A stretch of DNA of 64,000 bases from Plantago major (Eukaryota > Streptophyta > Magnoliopsida > Lamiales > Plantaginaceae). Positions within the stretch are counted from its first letter, which is position 1. Each line of letters opens with the position of its first letter. Where the stretch lies: contig JAIFAC010000130.1 in assembly GCA_026545765.1 (NCBI GenBank), positions 62,001-126,000 of the forward strand, read 5' to 3'. Shown in pieces: positions 48,192 to 62,530 of the stretch. The notes beneath the pieces are model-generated. The model was given only the letters and a program-made list of their open reading frames with translations. It was not told the DNA's origin and did no database searches. The position numbers and the translations under genes were made by a program.

Positions 48192-50208
48192 CTAGTTTTT
48201 ACTCGCTATACCGATATGATTTTCGACCATGGGTCAGGCGGTGAGGTGTATAAGTTGTCAACCTAGGTTGTAACTTTCGTGTTAATCGTCCTCGAGTTGT
48301 CGCCTTGTTACTATGATATGGAAGTGATCGACGTTTGAGTGCTCAATTTGATGATTTGCTTGACATATGTGATTCTAAATTTTTCGTGTCTTATGATCAA
48401 AATGTTACCTGCTTGTGTTGTGTAGCATATTTTTTTGCATGTTATGTGTTTCCATTTAGTGGCCCAATATTTTACTAGAGTTGGTATAAATCATTTGTAG
48501 GCGGCCGACTACATAATGATTCATACTAACTAGAGTTAATAAAGGATCACTATTTGATTGCATACTTAGATATTTGGCATCTTCTTAATTCAAGTTATAA
48601 AGATGATTTTCATGTACGTACTAAAAAGTGATTTGCGTGGCTATGTGGTTTAATTCTTCCATCTTACGATCATTTGGAAATACTTTCTTACTTGATTTAA
48701 CCTCCTTTTGTCCCATTCGTTATTCGTCAGTTGAGTTATAATTTGTAAGTTTGCATTAATTTCTTCAAGTTGCTAGATTATTTCATACTGTGTGCTTCTT
48801 CTTCTCTATTGTTTTGTGTTAAAAAGGATTACGGTAGACGTAATTATCTTTCCTGGTTTTCCAGTACTTTTAAGTTACTACATGTAAATTTAGGTCTAAC
48901 CTTGCCTAAGAATTTTATAAACGTGTTATTACCAATGAAGTTTCTGAAAAATGTTTTATGGTTGATTATATTGTGCCTTGGTAAATAGAGTTCTTAATTA
49001 CTTTTGTTGTTGAGCTTGACGCGTTGAACATTCAACTTTTATTAAATTCTTAGCATGTGTTTTCAATAGTTTATCTTCTGTAAGTGATAGACTATTTGCA
49101 CCATTACTTGCTATACTAGCATGTATAAAAGAGTTACTTTTCTTACATGTCTCTTTACTTGATGTTTGGTTTCGATTCGAATGTGGTGAGAATATAAGCT
49201 ACTTATCTTCTTATAACTCAAAATGTCCTTGCCTTATTTGTGTGAATTTGATCGAGTTTCATATTCTATTTGGTTTGCTTTTAGATGCATATATTTGTAA
49301 GCACGTACGGAAATCAGAAATCTAAATCGATACTAGTGTGATACTACTACATGCAAATGTTTCCTTACTATACTTTGAGTGAGACTTAGTTTGTTGTGAG
49401 CTTGCTCTTTATAATTGACTCTTGCTCCTTGTTTTAAGCATGATTAAATAAGCATGTTCCGCCCGTTTTTATCACATAATTATTTGATAATTAATTGGTG
49501 TATAGTCTGTTTACTACTAACAAGTGGTGTGCTATTTATTATGTCAATTCCTTAAATCTTTCGTGATTGAGCAAGTTACTCCAAAACTTCCAACTGTTTG
49601 AATCCTTTTCTGACTGTTCACATGCTAGTTATTATACGTGAATTCTGATAATCTTATTATGTAAACTTGATATTATTGCAAAATTATTCATTCCATTTAA
49701 CTTATTTATTTGTGCTTACATTGTTAGTCACTTATTTGCGGGGCTTTTATGGTACCTTTAAGTTCACGTTTGATAAAAACTATCTCGAAACGATTCTCCA
49801 TCCTTCGACCTTCTCTAGTTGTAGTTAGTAACACGTGTTATAACTTCTTCCGAAAAATGCAAAACTTCAGGCCCTTTAGCAAACCATCATAGTTCTTTCA
49901 TCTTCTTCGTTGTAATCCTCCTGATCTTGATTACTTAAACAGATTCTCAATCTCACCGCATTTCTATCGATAAGTTTCTTGGCCTCTTATTTCAGATTAT
50001 TTTTCTTCTTCTCACTCGAGAAACCCTCTTGAATTTGTTTCCTGCATCGAGATTTAAACGAGGCTTGTCTCGTCTATTTCAGTGCGTTCACTTGTTAACC
50101 AACCTTCAATTATGTTGCCTGTAAGTTTCGAACCTTCGTTTTGCGTTAAATAGTTGTTTTATGGAGTCAGTAGTCAAAGCCTTTCAATTCTTCAAGAATT
50201 AGACCAAA
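48192..50208 (+). other. LARD interior, non-coding
   Basis: About 2 kb of AT-rich sequence. No Gag, protease, RT, RNase H or integrase motif on either strand and no open frame over ~72 codons. It could hold packaging signals, but nothing specific is visible. Confidence 0.75.
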
Positions 50209-50228
50209 TTCCTTTAAGGAGGAGAGAG
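50209..50228 (+). other. LARD polypurine tract
   Basis: Purine-rich AAGGAGGAGAGAG directly precedes the second LTR. Confidence 0.85.
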
Positions 50229-52725
<2,497 letters not shown>

Positions 52726-53599
52726 GAAAGAGATTAAGGTAGGAGATTAGTGATTCTTTGCAGAAAAACTATGGGAGAAACAGAGATTTGCATAAAAGTT
52801 TGAAAGATTTTTGCTATTTCTGTGTAATTGTGAATGTTGGATTAGGCGAAAGTGATTTATTTTGCCAAAATCCTCATATATAGTAACGCATATCTCAAAT
52901 GCATATATACGTAAAATTGATTTTGTGCATATGTATCTCGCGTACGGCGTAAAGACGGGTGAAAACTACTGCATTTAAATGCTAGTGGGCCATAACTGCT
53001 TTTACATTCACTACTTTTAGCGAGATTAAATCTTGGCCGTTGAATCTGGAACGCCCATTTCATCAAGGGCTGGGATTGCTTTTCCAGTAATTATCACAAT
53101 CACTTCATGTTATCGTGCCCAATTAATGAACTTTGGCAAGTAGCTATCCGAATCACATTTCTTCTGTGTGACTAAGGGACAGTTTTGTTTTCTGAATTTA
53201 TCTTCAAACAATACATCTGTTCATATATTTCATAAATATGGAAATAATACAAAACACGAGATAGTAGTCGATCACGTATAGTTTTACTACTTTCTTCTTT
53301 GTGTTCCCTCACCGAAAGTGATCTAGATATCCAGTATCCGCCTCGTAAACCTTCAAATAGCCATTTTACCTTTAACCTTTGATATCCGAAAATTCGCCTT
53401 TATATCTTTTTGCTATGTGTTTCACCTTTTGTCTTTGATATTCTGGATTACCGTTCCAGATATCTTATCTCTTCTTTTCCCTTCCTAATCATACTGAGTT
53501 CCTGTTTCACTCACACTTTTTTGTAGGAGTTTTTACCTTTTGCCTTAGATATCAGGATACCCGTTCCAGATATCTTTTCTCCCTTCTCGAAGTTCCGCC

Positions 53600-54415
53600 T
53601 CGTAGAATAGAACTTTTCAGTTCCTTTGGTAGTTCCATTAACCCAAGATTATGTCTTAAGGTTAAGAACCTGTTTTCTTGCAAAGGCTTTGTAAAGATGT
53701 CTACAAGTTGGTCTTCAATACCAATCTTGAGTAACTCTATATTGTCTTTTTCCACATGATCTCTAATGAAGTGGTGTATAACATCAATGTGCTTTGTTCT
53801 TGCATGAAACTTAGGATTCTGAGTTATGGCAATAGCACTTGTGTTGTCACAGAAAATCGGAGTTTTCTCTTCATTGATCTCATAGTCTCTGAGTTGTTGT
53901 TAGATCCACAATATTTGTGAAGCACAACACCCAGCAGCAATATATTTAGCCTCTGTGGTAGATGTGGCAATTGAGTTTTGTTTCTTGTTGAACCATGATA
54001 TTAATTTGGCACTAAGAAATTGATAAGTTCCATAAGTGCTTTTTCTATCAAGCAATGATTCAGCATAGTCAGCATCAGAATAGCCAACTAAACTCAATCT
54101 ACTGTCTTTTGGATACCACAATCCAACTTCTACAGTACCCTTTACATACCTTAATATTTTCATAGCAATGTTGTAGTGTGATTGCATTGGATTTGTCTGA
54201 AATCTAGACCACACTCCAACTACATATTGAATATCAGGTCTACTTGCAGTGAGGTACAGTAGAGATCCAATCAATTTCCTATACTTGTGTTCTTCAACAC
54301 TCTTATCAGATTCAATATAGGTCATTTTGGTTCCAATGCTCATAGGTATCTTAGCATTCTTTTCAGAAGGCTTTAGATTAAACTTGTTGAGCATATCTTT
54401 TGCATACTTTGTTTG
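53600..54415 (-). pseudogene. B2 RNase H, nearly intact
   Basis: Minus-strand piece 53900-54394 runs KFNLKPSEKNAKIPMSIGTK, LIGSLLYLTASRPDIQYVVG, YSDADYAESL, LISWFNKKQNSIATSTTEAK and YIAAGCCASQILWI without a break. A single TAA (53898-53900, where other copies have a Gln codon) interrupts it. The DNTSAIAITQ and HIDV segments follow and the C-terminus is at 53600-53755 (DQLVDIFTKPLQENRF). This is the best copy for judging damage in the others. Confidence 0.85.
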
Positions 54416-55823
54416 TGTTAGGAATATCTGTTAGTATTTTGATCACTCATCACATGTTCTTATCTTAGCTAGAAAGGTGATTAAGTACACTTGGTTCACT
54501 TGAACATTGTAAAAGAGGAAATCACTGAGTATGATTACTCTAGTAAATCTTGTATTAGGATTATAGGTCTATGAGTGTAATTTTTATTTCCAGAAGACCA
54601 TGAAGATCAATCCTAGCAATGGAGCTTTTCAAGATTAGAAGACCAAGATTGCACAAGATTTATGAAGATATCAAGGTTAAGTCTCATTTGATTTAAAATG
54701 TCTCTGGACCATGTTATAAGTGTAACATTTGCACATATGCTAAGTCTTGAACATATTAATTAAAGAAGGGAGACATGTGAGCTTCCAGAAAGCCTCATGT
54801 ATCCGTTAAGACTAAAGGACAATGAACAAGATTTATGCATTAAATGCATCAAGTAAATGTCAAAAGCAAGTCCTCTCTGAAACATGAGATAGTGACTTCT
54901 GAGTACATAATTCAAGATATAAACGGATATAATTTGATAGAGAGCACAACGGATACAATTCAAACGCCTCTCAAATTTATCTATATATATCACACACTTA
55001 GATGCTTGAAATACATACCTTAGAACGCTCTATCTTGCAAACTTACCATCAAGCAAAGTATTCTCTCAATCACTCTACTACCCTTTCTGAAAGCTTCGCT
55101 GTTCAAGAATCACTAGTAGTTCTAAGTTGTCCGAACCTTAACAAGAGATTGTTATTCGTGAAAGAGTTGAACTATCGACACCCTTTCAAGCTCATTCTCC
55201 GTAATCTGACATCAATTACTGGGTCAAGAAGTGCAAACCGCCATCCACCTAACAAGTGTATTATTAGTAGTCTTATTCTATTAGTTTCTCAAAATATAAT
55301 CAAAAGTTATACGAGAAGCCTCTCGACAAACCTTATAACCAACACCAACAAGGCGTGGAGTAGAGGAAGTACTGATTTGGGAAATCGTGAATAACTCCAA
55401 GGTTATCTCGAGTAGAGGAAGTATTTAGCTCTAGGAGCTGGGGAATAACTCGGGGGGGACATTTGGTTGGGAACCATTTGTTTAGGAATCTTAGAATAGG
55501 ATTTTTGTAAGGTGAACTCAATTATCTGTTCTAGTGAATTCTAGGTCTCAGAATGACCGAAGTGGATTAGTTGGAGGATTATGCCACCTCCAGATACCAC
55601 TATACTTGCTGTGTCATTTACCTTTCTGTATTTACATTTCAGCAAAGCACACACACATACTTATTGTTTCAAAGACTTACCTATCTTAAAGTCTTCAAGG
55701 CCTGAATTAAAGTATCGAAACCCCTGTGTTTCTCGAGAACTGTGTTTATCGACAAAAGTTTTAAAAGACTATTCACCCCCCCCCCCCTTCTAGTCTTTTA
55801 CTTTGCCGTTATCTGGACCAACA
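54416..55823 (+). repeat. A2 5' LTR
   Basis: 1408 bases, TGTTAGGAATATC...CCAACA. Hairpin arms AAAAGACTA (55763-55771) and TAGTCTTTT (55791-55799) surround a C-run. Confidence 0.9.
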
Positions 55824-55825
55824 AG

Positions 55826-55837
55826 TGGTATCGGAGT
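55826..55837 (+). other. A2 primer binding site
   Basis: TGGTATCGGAGT, two changes from TGGTATCAGAGC. Confidence 0.85.
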
Positions 55838-55936
55838 AGGAGGTTGACAAGCCTTCTGCACTGAACCTAGATTCCCAGATAGGTGAAAAAACTTTGTCCC
55901 TCTCAGAGGATTATATAATTTGTGTGTTAAGTGTGT

Positions 55937-58320
55937 ATGTCTCTCGAAAGTGATGCGCCCATTCAAACCGTAAAACTACGAGAAATGGAAGAACAACATG
56001 ATGCTCCATCTGGCCATTAGTGATGAGATGATCTATGTCATCAATGAAGGGCCTATCAAAATCAGACAACTCAAACAAGTTACTGAGGTGTCTGATGGAA
56101 GAAAAGCCTCACGCAAGGAAGATGGATAGTGGTCATGTTGCTCGTGGAAGCATTATGTATGAAGACAACAAGAAGAGAGCTCGACATCCAAGATGCCAAG
56201 AGACACGATTGATGGTTAAGCTCATAATATCATCATCGATCGACACTGAAAGCACATACAAGGTAAACCGTGGGTGCTAAACGAAAAGTCACTCGCAATC
56301 GGCTGAAGAAATCAGGTTAATCGAGAAAACCAAGAAAAACAAGTTCAAAGTCCTTAAATTGAAGTTCCAAAACTTCAAACAAGGTCCCATCAAACTCGAA
56401 GAACTTGATTTCAGGTTTACTACACTTATGAATGATATGGCTGCACTTGGTGAAAGCAACAGATACTCCCAGCCAGAAAAGATTAAGACTATTGTCAGAA
56501 GTCTCAATCACAACTAGGAACACATTAAGTTCTTTTATTTCAATCAAGGGATGCCAAGTATTACTCCAGTAGAGCTCTTTTATCATCTTGCTACTGTAGA
56601 ATATGAGAAAACTCAGAGAGAACAATCAGCTGAAAAGTTGCAAAGTGTTGCTCTAGTTTCTCAAGGTACTTCTGAAAAGAAGGATATCAAAGATGCATCT
56701 GAAGAAAATGCTCTTGCAGTAAGACACATGAAAAAATTTGTGAGTCAAGAGATTGAGAGAAGAAAAGCTAAAGAAAAGCATCTTGGCCCAAACTATCATC
56801 AGTACAAGAACATACAAATGAACAACTCTCTGAACACCCCCATTCAGAAAGGTATTAGTACTGAAGCTGCAGAAATAGGAAATGATATCTGCTTCTATCG
56901 TCAAAAGACTGGTCACTTCAAGAGAGATTGTCCTGCTTTAAATAAGCTCAAGACAGGCGATAAGAAGGACAGAAGAAATTTCAAGAGAAATCAAAGGGCC
57001 TTACTGACGAAGAAAGGAAGAAGATTCAAATTCAACTTGATGCTCTAGACATTGAGATGATTCAAGATGGAGATTCGATGACTCAAACCTACCATCACCG
57101 TAATTGTGTGGAATCACCCACGATGTAATCGACTTCCCTAAAGAAGAATGAAATGTGGAGTTGCCGAGATTGTCGGTCCGCATATCTCCAACATTGAAAT
57201 GTGTCTTATGGCTGATGAGGTAACTAACAATTCACAATTTCAGACTATGAGAGTGATGATAGAATTGAGGATCCGAGTTGGTCAAAAGTGAATTCGATCG
57301 TTATGAGAAAGAATTTCGAAGCAAAATCCAAAACCGTAATTCTAGAGGAAAGCAAAGAAACTCTTGAAAAAGAGGTCTCGAGCTAACCGTAGTATCCGAG
57401 AACAAGAACGCCAAATAGCCTTTCCGAAGCTCGATATCCGAGAATGAAAATTCTCACAAACTAGCCTTGGATGAACTTAATAAGAAAATGATGAAGCTAC
57501 TTTCTGAGAATGAAGAACTCAGAAAGAAAGAGTTATCCTTCCAATCTTATGCAAAGGCTAGTGACACTCTCACTGAGGTTCAATCCTATCCGAGATCCTC
57601 CGAGAAAGGTGGACTTGGACTTGATGAACAATCGAGTAATTCATCTCCTCCAAGAAGAGTGATGAAAGGTCACCTTTGTAAAAGTCAATAGAATGGTTCC
57701 TCAACCACCTATAGCATTGGTCGAAGCTAGGGTAGTTGACAAAGGAAAAGGAGTAGCAACCCAGCCTTTGAAGGAACAACAAGTTCACAAGAAACTTGTG
57801 GATAAGGTTTCTGAAAAGAAACACAACCCCCAGACATGCAACCATCCACATTGCTATATTACTAGGAAAGGAAGAATTGGAATAGGTAAATTCTCTACGT
57901 ACTATTTTATGAAAATAAAGATGGTGCAGAACTAGTAAGGCTTCAAGAACATATTCGTAAAGCCGAGGTGTTCAAATGGCATCACATCGTATATTGGAAA
58001 AGTTCTTCTACAACAATATAAGGAAGGACAAGAACAATGGCGCGGTCGATATTGCACGAGTAACAGATGTATGGAAGAAATCTCAAGCCATCGAAAAACC
58101 GAATGCCGAGCTAGAAGGAACCCGCCGAAAGGCTAAGTTTATCGAAAAGCAACCACGTAAATCCACGGTCCGTAAAGCACCAAAAGGAACACCTAGAAAC
58201 CCCAAGAAGGAAGATTGAGATCAAAATTACCGATTTTATCAGATCTCCTTCGATCAAGTTAGATAAAACAACTCCCAAGAAATTCACTAAAATGTGAATT
58301 CCTACCGAAGAATGTTTAGT
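55937..58320 (+). pseudogene. gag: A2 gag: core, mutated zinc knuckle, coiled coil, CNHPxC motif
   Basis: Start ATGTCTCTCGAAAG at 55937. The first ~600 bases are shifted several times. The core is readable at 56390-57048 (FYFNQGMPSITPVELFYHLA; HMKKFVSQEIERRKAKEKHL). The zinc knuckle reads CFYRQKTGHFKRDC near 56893-56932: the second Cys is Arg (CGT), so zinc binding is probably lost; B1 has an intact knuckle. A coiled coil (LNKKMMKLLSENEELRKKEL) is at 57470-57535. TCNHPHCY lies near 57835-57860, and a basic segment (RRKAKFIEKQPRKSTVRKAP) near 58120-58180. The 57050-58300 part is much noisier than 56390-57048. Confidence 0.8.
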
Positions 58321-58945
58321 CTAAGTGGTTCTATCTCCGAGGCAAGAACCTAACTCCTGCTTCTGTTTATGCGTAACGCCTCGACTAAGGCTCAATGACT
58401 ATTTGATGTGGATGCGGAAAGCACATGACAGAGACAAAGCAACCGTCAACTACAAAGCTTGCAACACCGACCGTACATCGATTTGTTGGAGGATAATTAA
58501 ATCCTCTCGATTTGGCAACGCCAAATTAGGTTCATTAACAATCACCGACGACATATGTTAAAGGTTTGAAATATAATCTATTTAGTATGAGCCATTATGT
58601 GCAAGGGATTCATCAGAAATTCAAAGCAAAGTATTGCAAACTTATAGAAAATGAGTCAAAGCGCATACTTGGTTGCTCGCGGAAAGGCGCCTTTTATGTT
58701 ACCGATTGGGCATCGCCACAATCAAGAATGTCTCATGGTGAGTCAATCAGTCACGTAAGAGCACCGTTATTGCACAAAAGAATGAGTCACTTGAACTTCA
58801 AAACTCTGAACAAACTTGCCAAGAAAGAGTTAGTGGTTGGTCTTCCCAAAATATCTTTCAGAAAGGATGGTATCTGCTCACTGCCGATGGGGAAACAATC
58901 CAAAATCTCTTTCAAGTCCAAAACCGTATAATCTAGTGTTAGACC
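58321..58945 (+). pseudogene. A2 protease and GAG-pre-integrase
   Basis: The DSG protease motif is broken at 58400-58420 (YLMWMRKAHD in the open frame, compared with WLFDSGC in A3). GAG-pre-integrase is readable at 58760-58900: HKRMSHLNFKTLNKLAKKEL, then CSLPMGKQSK where a second cysteine is expected. Confidence 0.8.
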
Positions 58946-59640
58946 AAAGGCAACTATTACACATGGATCTTTTGAATCATCTCAGAATTAGTTATGAAGG
59001 AAAGAAGTATGGTCCGTTGTTGTAGATGACTTGTCAAGATTCACTGGTTGTCTTTCTAAAGCACAAATGATGCTAGGTGGATATACCAAACTTGTCAATA
59101 AGCTTGAAGTCATGAAAATGACAAAGTATCTGCAATCGTATCGCACTATGGTATCGAGTTTGTCAACCAGTACATAAAGGAGTTTTGTACCAGCAAAGGT
59201 ATACAACACCAACTTTCCTCTGTAAGAACAACACAACAAAATGGTGTTTCCGAAAGGAAAAATAGAACCCTTAAAGAAGCAAAGAAGGACAATGCTAATG
59301 ACATCGAAATAAGTGAAGTTTATTGGGTTGAAGTCTAAACACAAAGATGCTACACTCGTAATGTATGTTTGAAAAACAAACACCATGACAAAACCCCATA
59401 TGAACTCTTGGTTGGTAGACCCTAATATCAAACATCCGAAAGTGTTTCGTTGTAGATGTTTTGTCCTTAACAATGGAAAAGAGTATCTAAGAACATTTCA
59501 ACTAAATGCGTATGAAGGTGTGTTTCGTTATTCTATGAATAGCAAAGCATACAGAGTTTACAACAAAAGAACAAAGAAGATTGAAGAATCCTCATGTCAG
59601 ATTCTATGAAGGAAACAAGAAAACACCCTTGATGATGAAC
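58946..59640 (+). pseudogene. A2 integrase, broken
   Basis: Core start LLHMDLLNHLRISYEGKKYG (58955-59015). A frame with YIKEFC and TTQQNGVSERKNRTLKEAKK (59165-59285) covers the catalytic Glu region. The C-terminal part carries VFRCRCFVLNNGKEYLRTF (59436-59500). Shifts lie near 59020, 59080-59130 and 59330-59420. The spacing of the pieces fits a normal-length copia integrase. Confidence 0.8.
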
Positions 59641-60084
59641 TCGTAAAGGTTCAAGGAACTAATGATAAAGGATTCAAGAAGAACCCTCAAAAGGAAAAAC
59701 ATCATCAGGAAAGAGAGGATGACTCGACGAAGAAAAGCATGAAATGCCTAGTAACAACCAGATGATTCTCGCATGAAGAAGAATTTCCTATGAGAATTCC
59801 AAATGGAAATCAAGATGTTCATCGAGAGCTAACTCGAAATGACCTCTCCGACAGCATGTCCTGTAAAGCTCTCACATCGAGCAAGTGTCGACATTCACCG
59901 CCTTCCGAGGTGCAAATGTCACAGACATCAAGAAGTATCAAGTCATAATCATAGTGATTCACATTCAAATCACATAGATGTCAATCTACTAGCCCTAAAC
60001 CCATGATGAGATGGATCAAGGATCATCTCGCAAAAGATGTGATCGACCAATCAATCAAGGTGTTAGGACTAGGAGAGAAATAGC
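59641..60084 (+). other. A2 integrase-RT linker
   Basis: Decayed acidic linker homologous to B1 29351-29830; no domain seen. Many CAG/CTG-type disruptions. Confidence 0.5.
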
Positions 60085-60815
60085 CGAAATGCTAACTCTC
60101 TCTTTCGATGTTTCATCTCAAACATTCAACCTAAAACTATACAAGAAGCATTAAGAGACCAAGGTCGATCTCCGCAATGCAAGAAGAGTCGATCATTGAG
60201 AGAAATAAAGTCCGGAAACTAGTTCCATTTGTAGAAGGAATATCGTGATTGGAACTAAGTGGGTTTTCACAAACAAGATGAATGAATCGTGAAATAACCG
60301 TAAACAAAGCAAGGTTGGTCGCCAAGGGTTCACCTGCATCAAGGTTTAGATTTTGATGAGTCATATGCACCAATTGCCGATTGATGCAATAAGACTCTTT
60401 CTGGCCTTTGCAGCTCATAAAGACTCTAAAGTTTATCAGATGGATGTCAAGAGTGCATTCTTGAATGGTGAACTTGCTGAGGAAGTCTATGTTGAACAAC
60501 CACCTGGCTTTGAAGTTTCCTCAGAAAGTAGAATGGTCTATAAGCTACAGAAAGCTCTATATGGACTGAAACAGGCTCCAAGAGCATGGTATGACACTTT
60601 GGCCAAATACCTTCTGGAAAGTAGTTTCAAGAAAGGTGAAGTTGATAAAACTTTATTTACTTTAAATCATGATGGGAAACTACTCTTAGTTCAAGTATAT
60701 GTTGATGACATCATATTTGGATCTAAGGACAAACAACTTTGTGATGACTTTGCAAATCTCATGAAAATTAAATTTGAGATGAGCATGATGGGAGAATTGA
60801 ACTATTTCCTATGAT
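60085..60815 (+). pseudogene. A2 reverse transcriptase (copia type)
   Basis: 60353-60814 is one long open frame: VYQMDVKSAFLNGELAEEVY, YGLKQAPRAWYDTLAKYLLE, and catalytic VQVYVDDIIFGSKD (60690-60731), ending MMGELNYFL at a TGA (60812). The N-terminal part (60120-60350; VIGT-WVFTNKMNES) is shifted. The preserved half is the best RT sequence of family A in the window. Confidence 0.9.
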
Positions 60816-61612
60816 TGCAAGTCAAGCAACTCAATGATGGAATATTCATTAGTCAGACAAAGTATGCAAAAGACATGCTCACAAAGTTAAGATACCTATG
60901 AGCATAGGAACCAAGATCACCTATACTGAATCAGATAAGAGTGTTAATGAACACAAGTATAGGAAATTGATAGGTTCACTACTTTACCTTACTACAAGCA
61001 GACCTGATATTCAATATGCAGTTAGAATGTGTGCTAGATTTCAAACAAATCCAATGAAATCACACTACAACACTGCTATGAAAATATTAAAGTATGTGAA
61101 AGGTACAGTAGATGTAGGGTTGTGGTATCCTAAAGAAAGTGGATCGAGTTCGGGTTACTCGATGTCGATTATGTCGGATCAATGCTTGATAGGAAAAGTA
61201 CCTCAGAACTTGTCGGCCGAAACTAGACTTATCTCATGGTTTAGCAAGAAACAAAACTCAATTGCAACTTCTACCACGAGGTCAATATATTGTCACGGGT
61301 TGTTATGCAACACAAATTCAGTGGATTCAACAACAACTCAGAGACTATGGACTCAATGAAGAGAAAACTCCCATTTTATGTGATAACACAAGTGCTATTG
61401 CAATCACACAGAACCCCAAGTTCCATGCCAGAACAAAGCACATTGATGTTAGACACCACTTCATCAGAGACCATGTTGAGAAAGGCAATATAGAGATACT
61501 CAAGATTGGCACTGAAGACCAACTTGCAGATATCTTCACCAAGCCCTTACAAGAAAGCCGGTTCTTGACTTTGAGACACAATCTTGGATTAATGGAGTTG
61601 CCTAAGGACTGA
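60816..61612 (+). pseudogene. A2 RNase H (copia type)
   Basis: 60898-61130 reads MSIGTKITYTESDKSVNEHK, YRKLIGSLLYLTTSRPDIQY and VGLWYPKESG; the AEYIAAG region (61270-61300) is scrambled. 61310-61612 reads QQQLRDYGLNEEKTPILCDN, TSAIAITQNPKFHARTKHID and GTEDQLADIFTKPLQESRFL to a stop at 61612. About 30 bases are missing near 60885 relative to B1. Confidence 0.9.
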
Positions 61613-62530
61613 AAAATTGTCCTGAATCTCTGAAGTCAGAGTAAGTGAGGTAGAAAGAGTAGCCTCGAGAATGTGTTCGTAAAGCCAAGTTGATAAGAAG
61701 TGATGCAAAGGTTTCTGAGTAGCAACACTCAGAAAGGCAAAACATTTCTGGAACGGGTATCCAGAAAGGCAAAGGTTAGTACACACTTAATAAGTAAATA
61801 AAACTAGAACTTACTAATTGAGAGTGGGTCAAATACATTCAAACAACTGAACCTTGAATTCAGAAAGCTATTTAGTCATAAAGAGAAATGGACACACAAA
61901 GCCCAAAAGGTATAAGTTCTGAAAGTCAAACATGTACAATGTCTTGTATTTTTACCACTTTCATGATAAACAATATATAGATAAGGACATGACACTCAGA
62001 ATGATAAGCTCAAACGATTAAGTGTTCCTACTCTTTACAAAGTGACACAATGAATGTAGCATATTAAAAATCCATCAAGTCGGCACATCACCATTTGTTG
62101 ATTGATATCATTACAAGATATTCAATATAAGTCCTTGATGAATAAACGTTTGATCTCAACGGTTGAGATTAAAACAAAGCAAGTAATGTCTGTTGAGAAA
62201 TGCAGACATGGCCCACTACGCATTTAATGAAGTACAAAGGACGTACCACGCCTATGCAGATGCAAAGACACGCATTCATATTCAGTTAAATGTATGTTGT
62301 ATCTATGCACATTTTGTCTGCTATATATATAGGATTTAGGCAAAAGACAAACACTTTTACCAATTCCGAAATTTCAAACTTGCATCAAACAGCAAAATCT
62401 CTCAAGATTTCTGCAAAACCGCCTCTGCAAACTCAACTTCTTGTGCTTAGTCTTCTGAAAAGATAGACTAATCTCGATTAATTGTGCAAAATTCATCTGA
62501 AAAACACTCATTCAAAACTCTATATAAGAG
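61613..62530 (+). promoter_or_regulatory. A2 ORF3 leader: hairpins, GGCCCA box, TATA box
   Basis: Hairpins: TTTCTGAGT / AGCAAC / ACTCAGAAA (61712-61735, perfect 9-bp stem) and TTTCTGGA / ACGGGTA / TCCAGAAA (61745-61767, perfect 8-bp stem). A near-palindrome around CTCAACGGTTGAG lies at 62155-62170. GGCCCA is at 62210-62215 with CATTTAATG after it. TATATATATA is at 62322-62331, 200 bases before the ATG. Confidence 0.65.
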
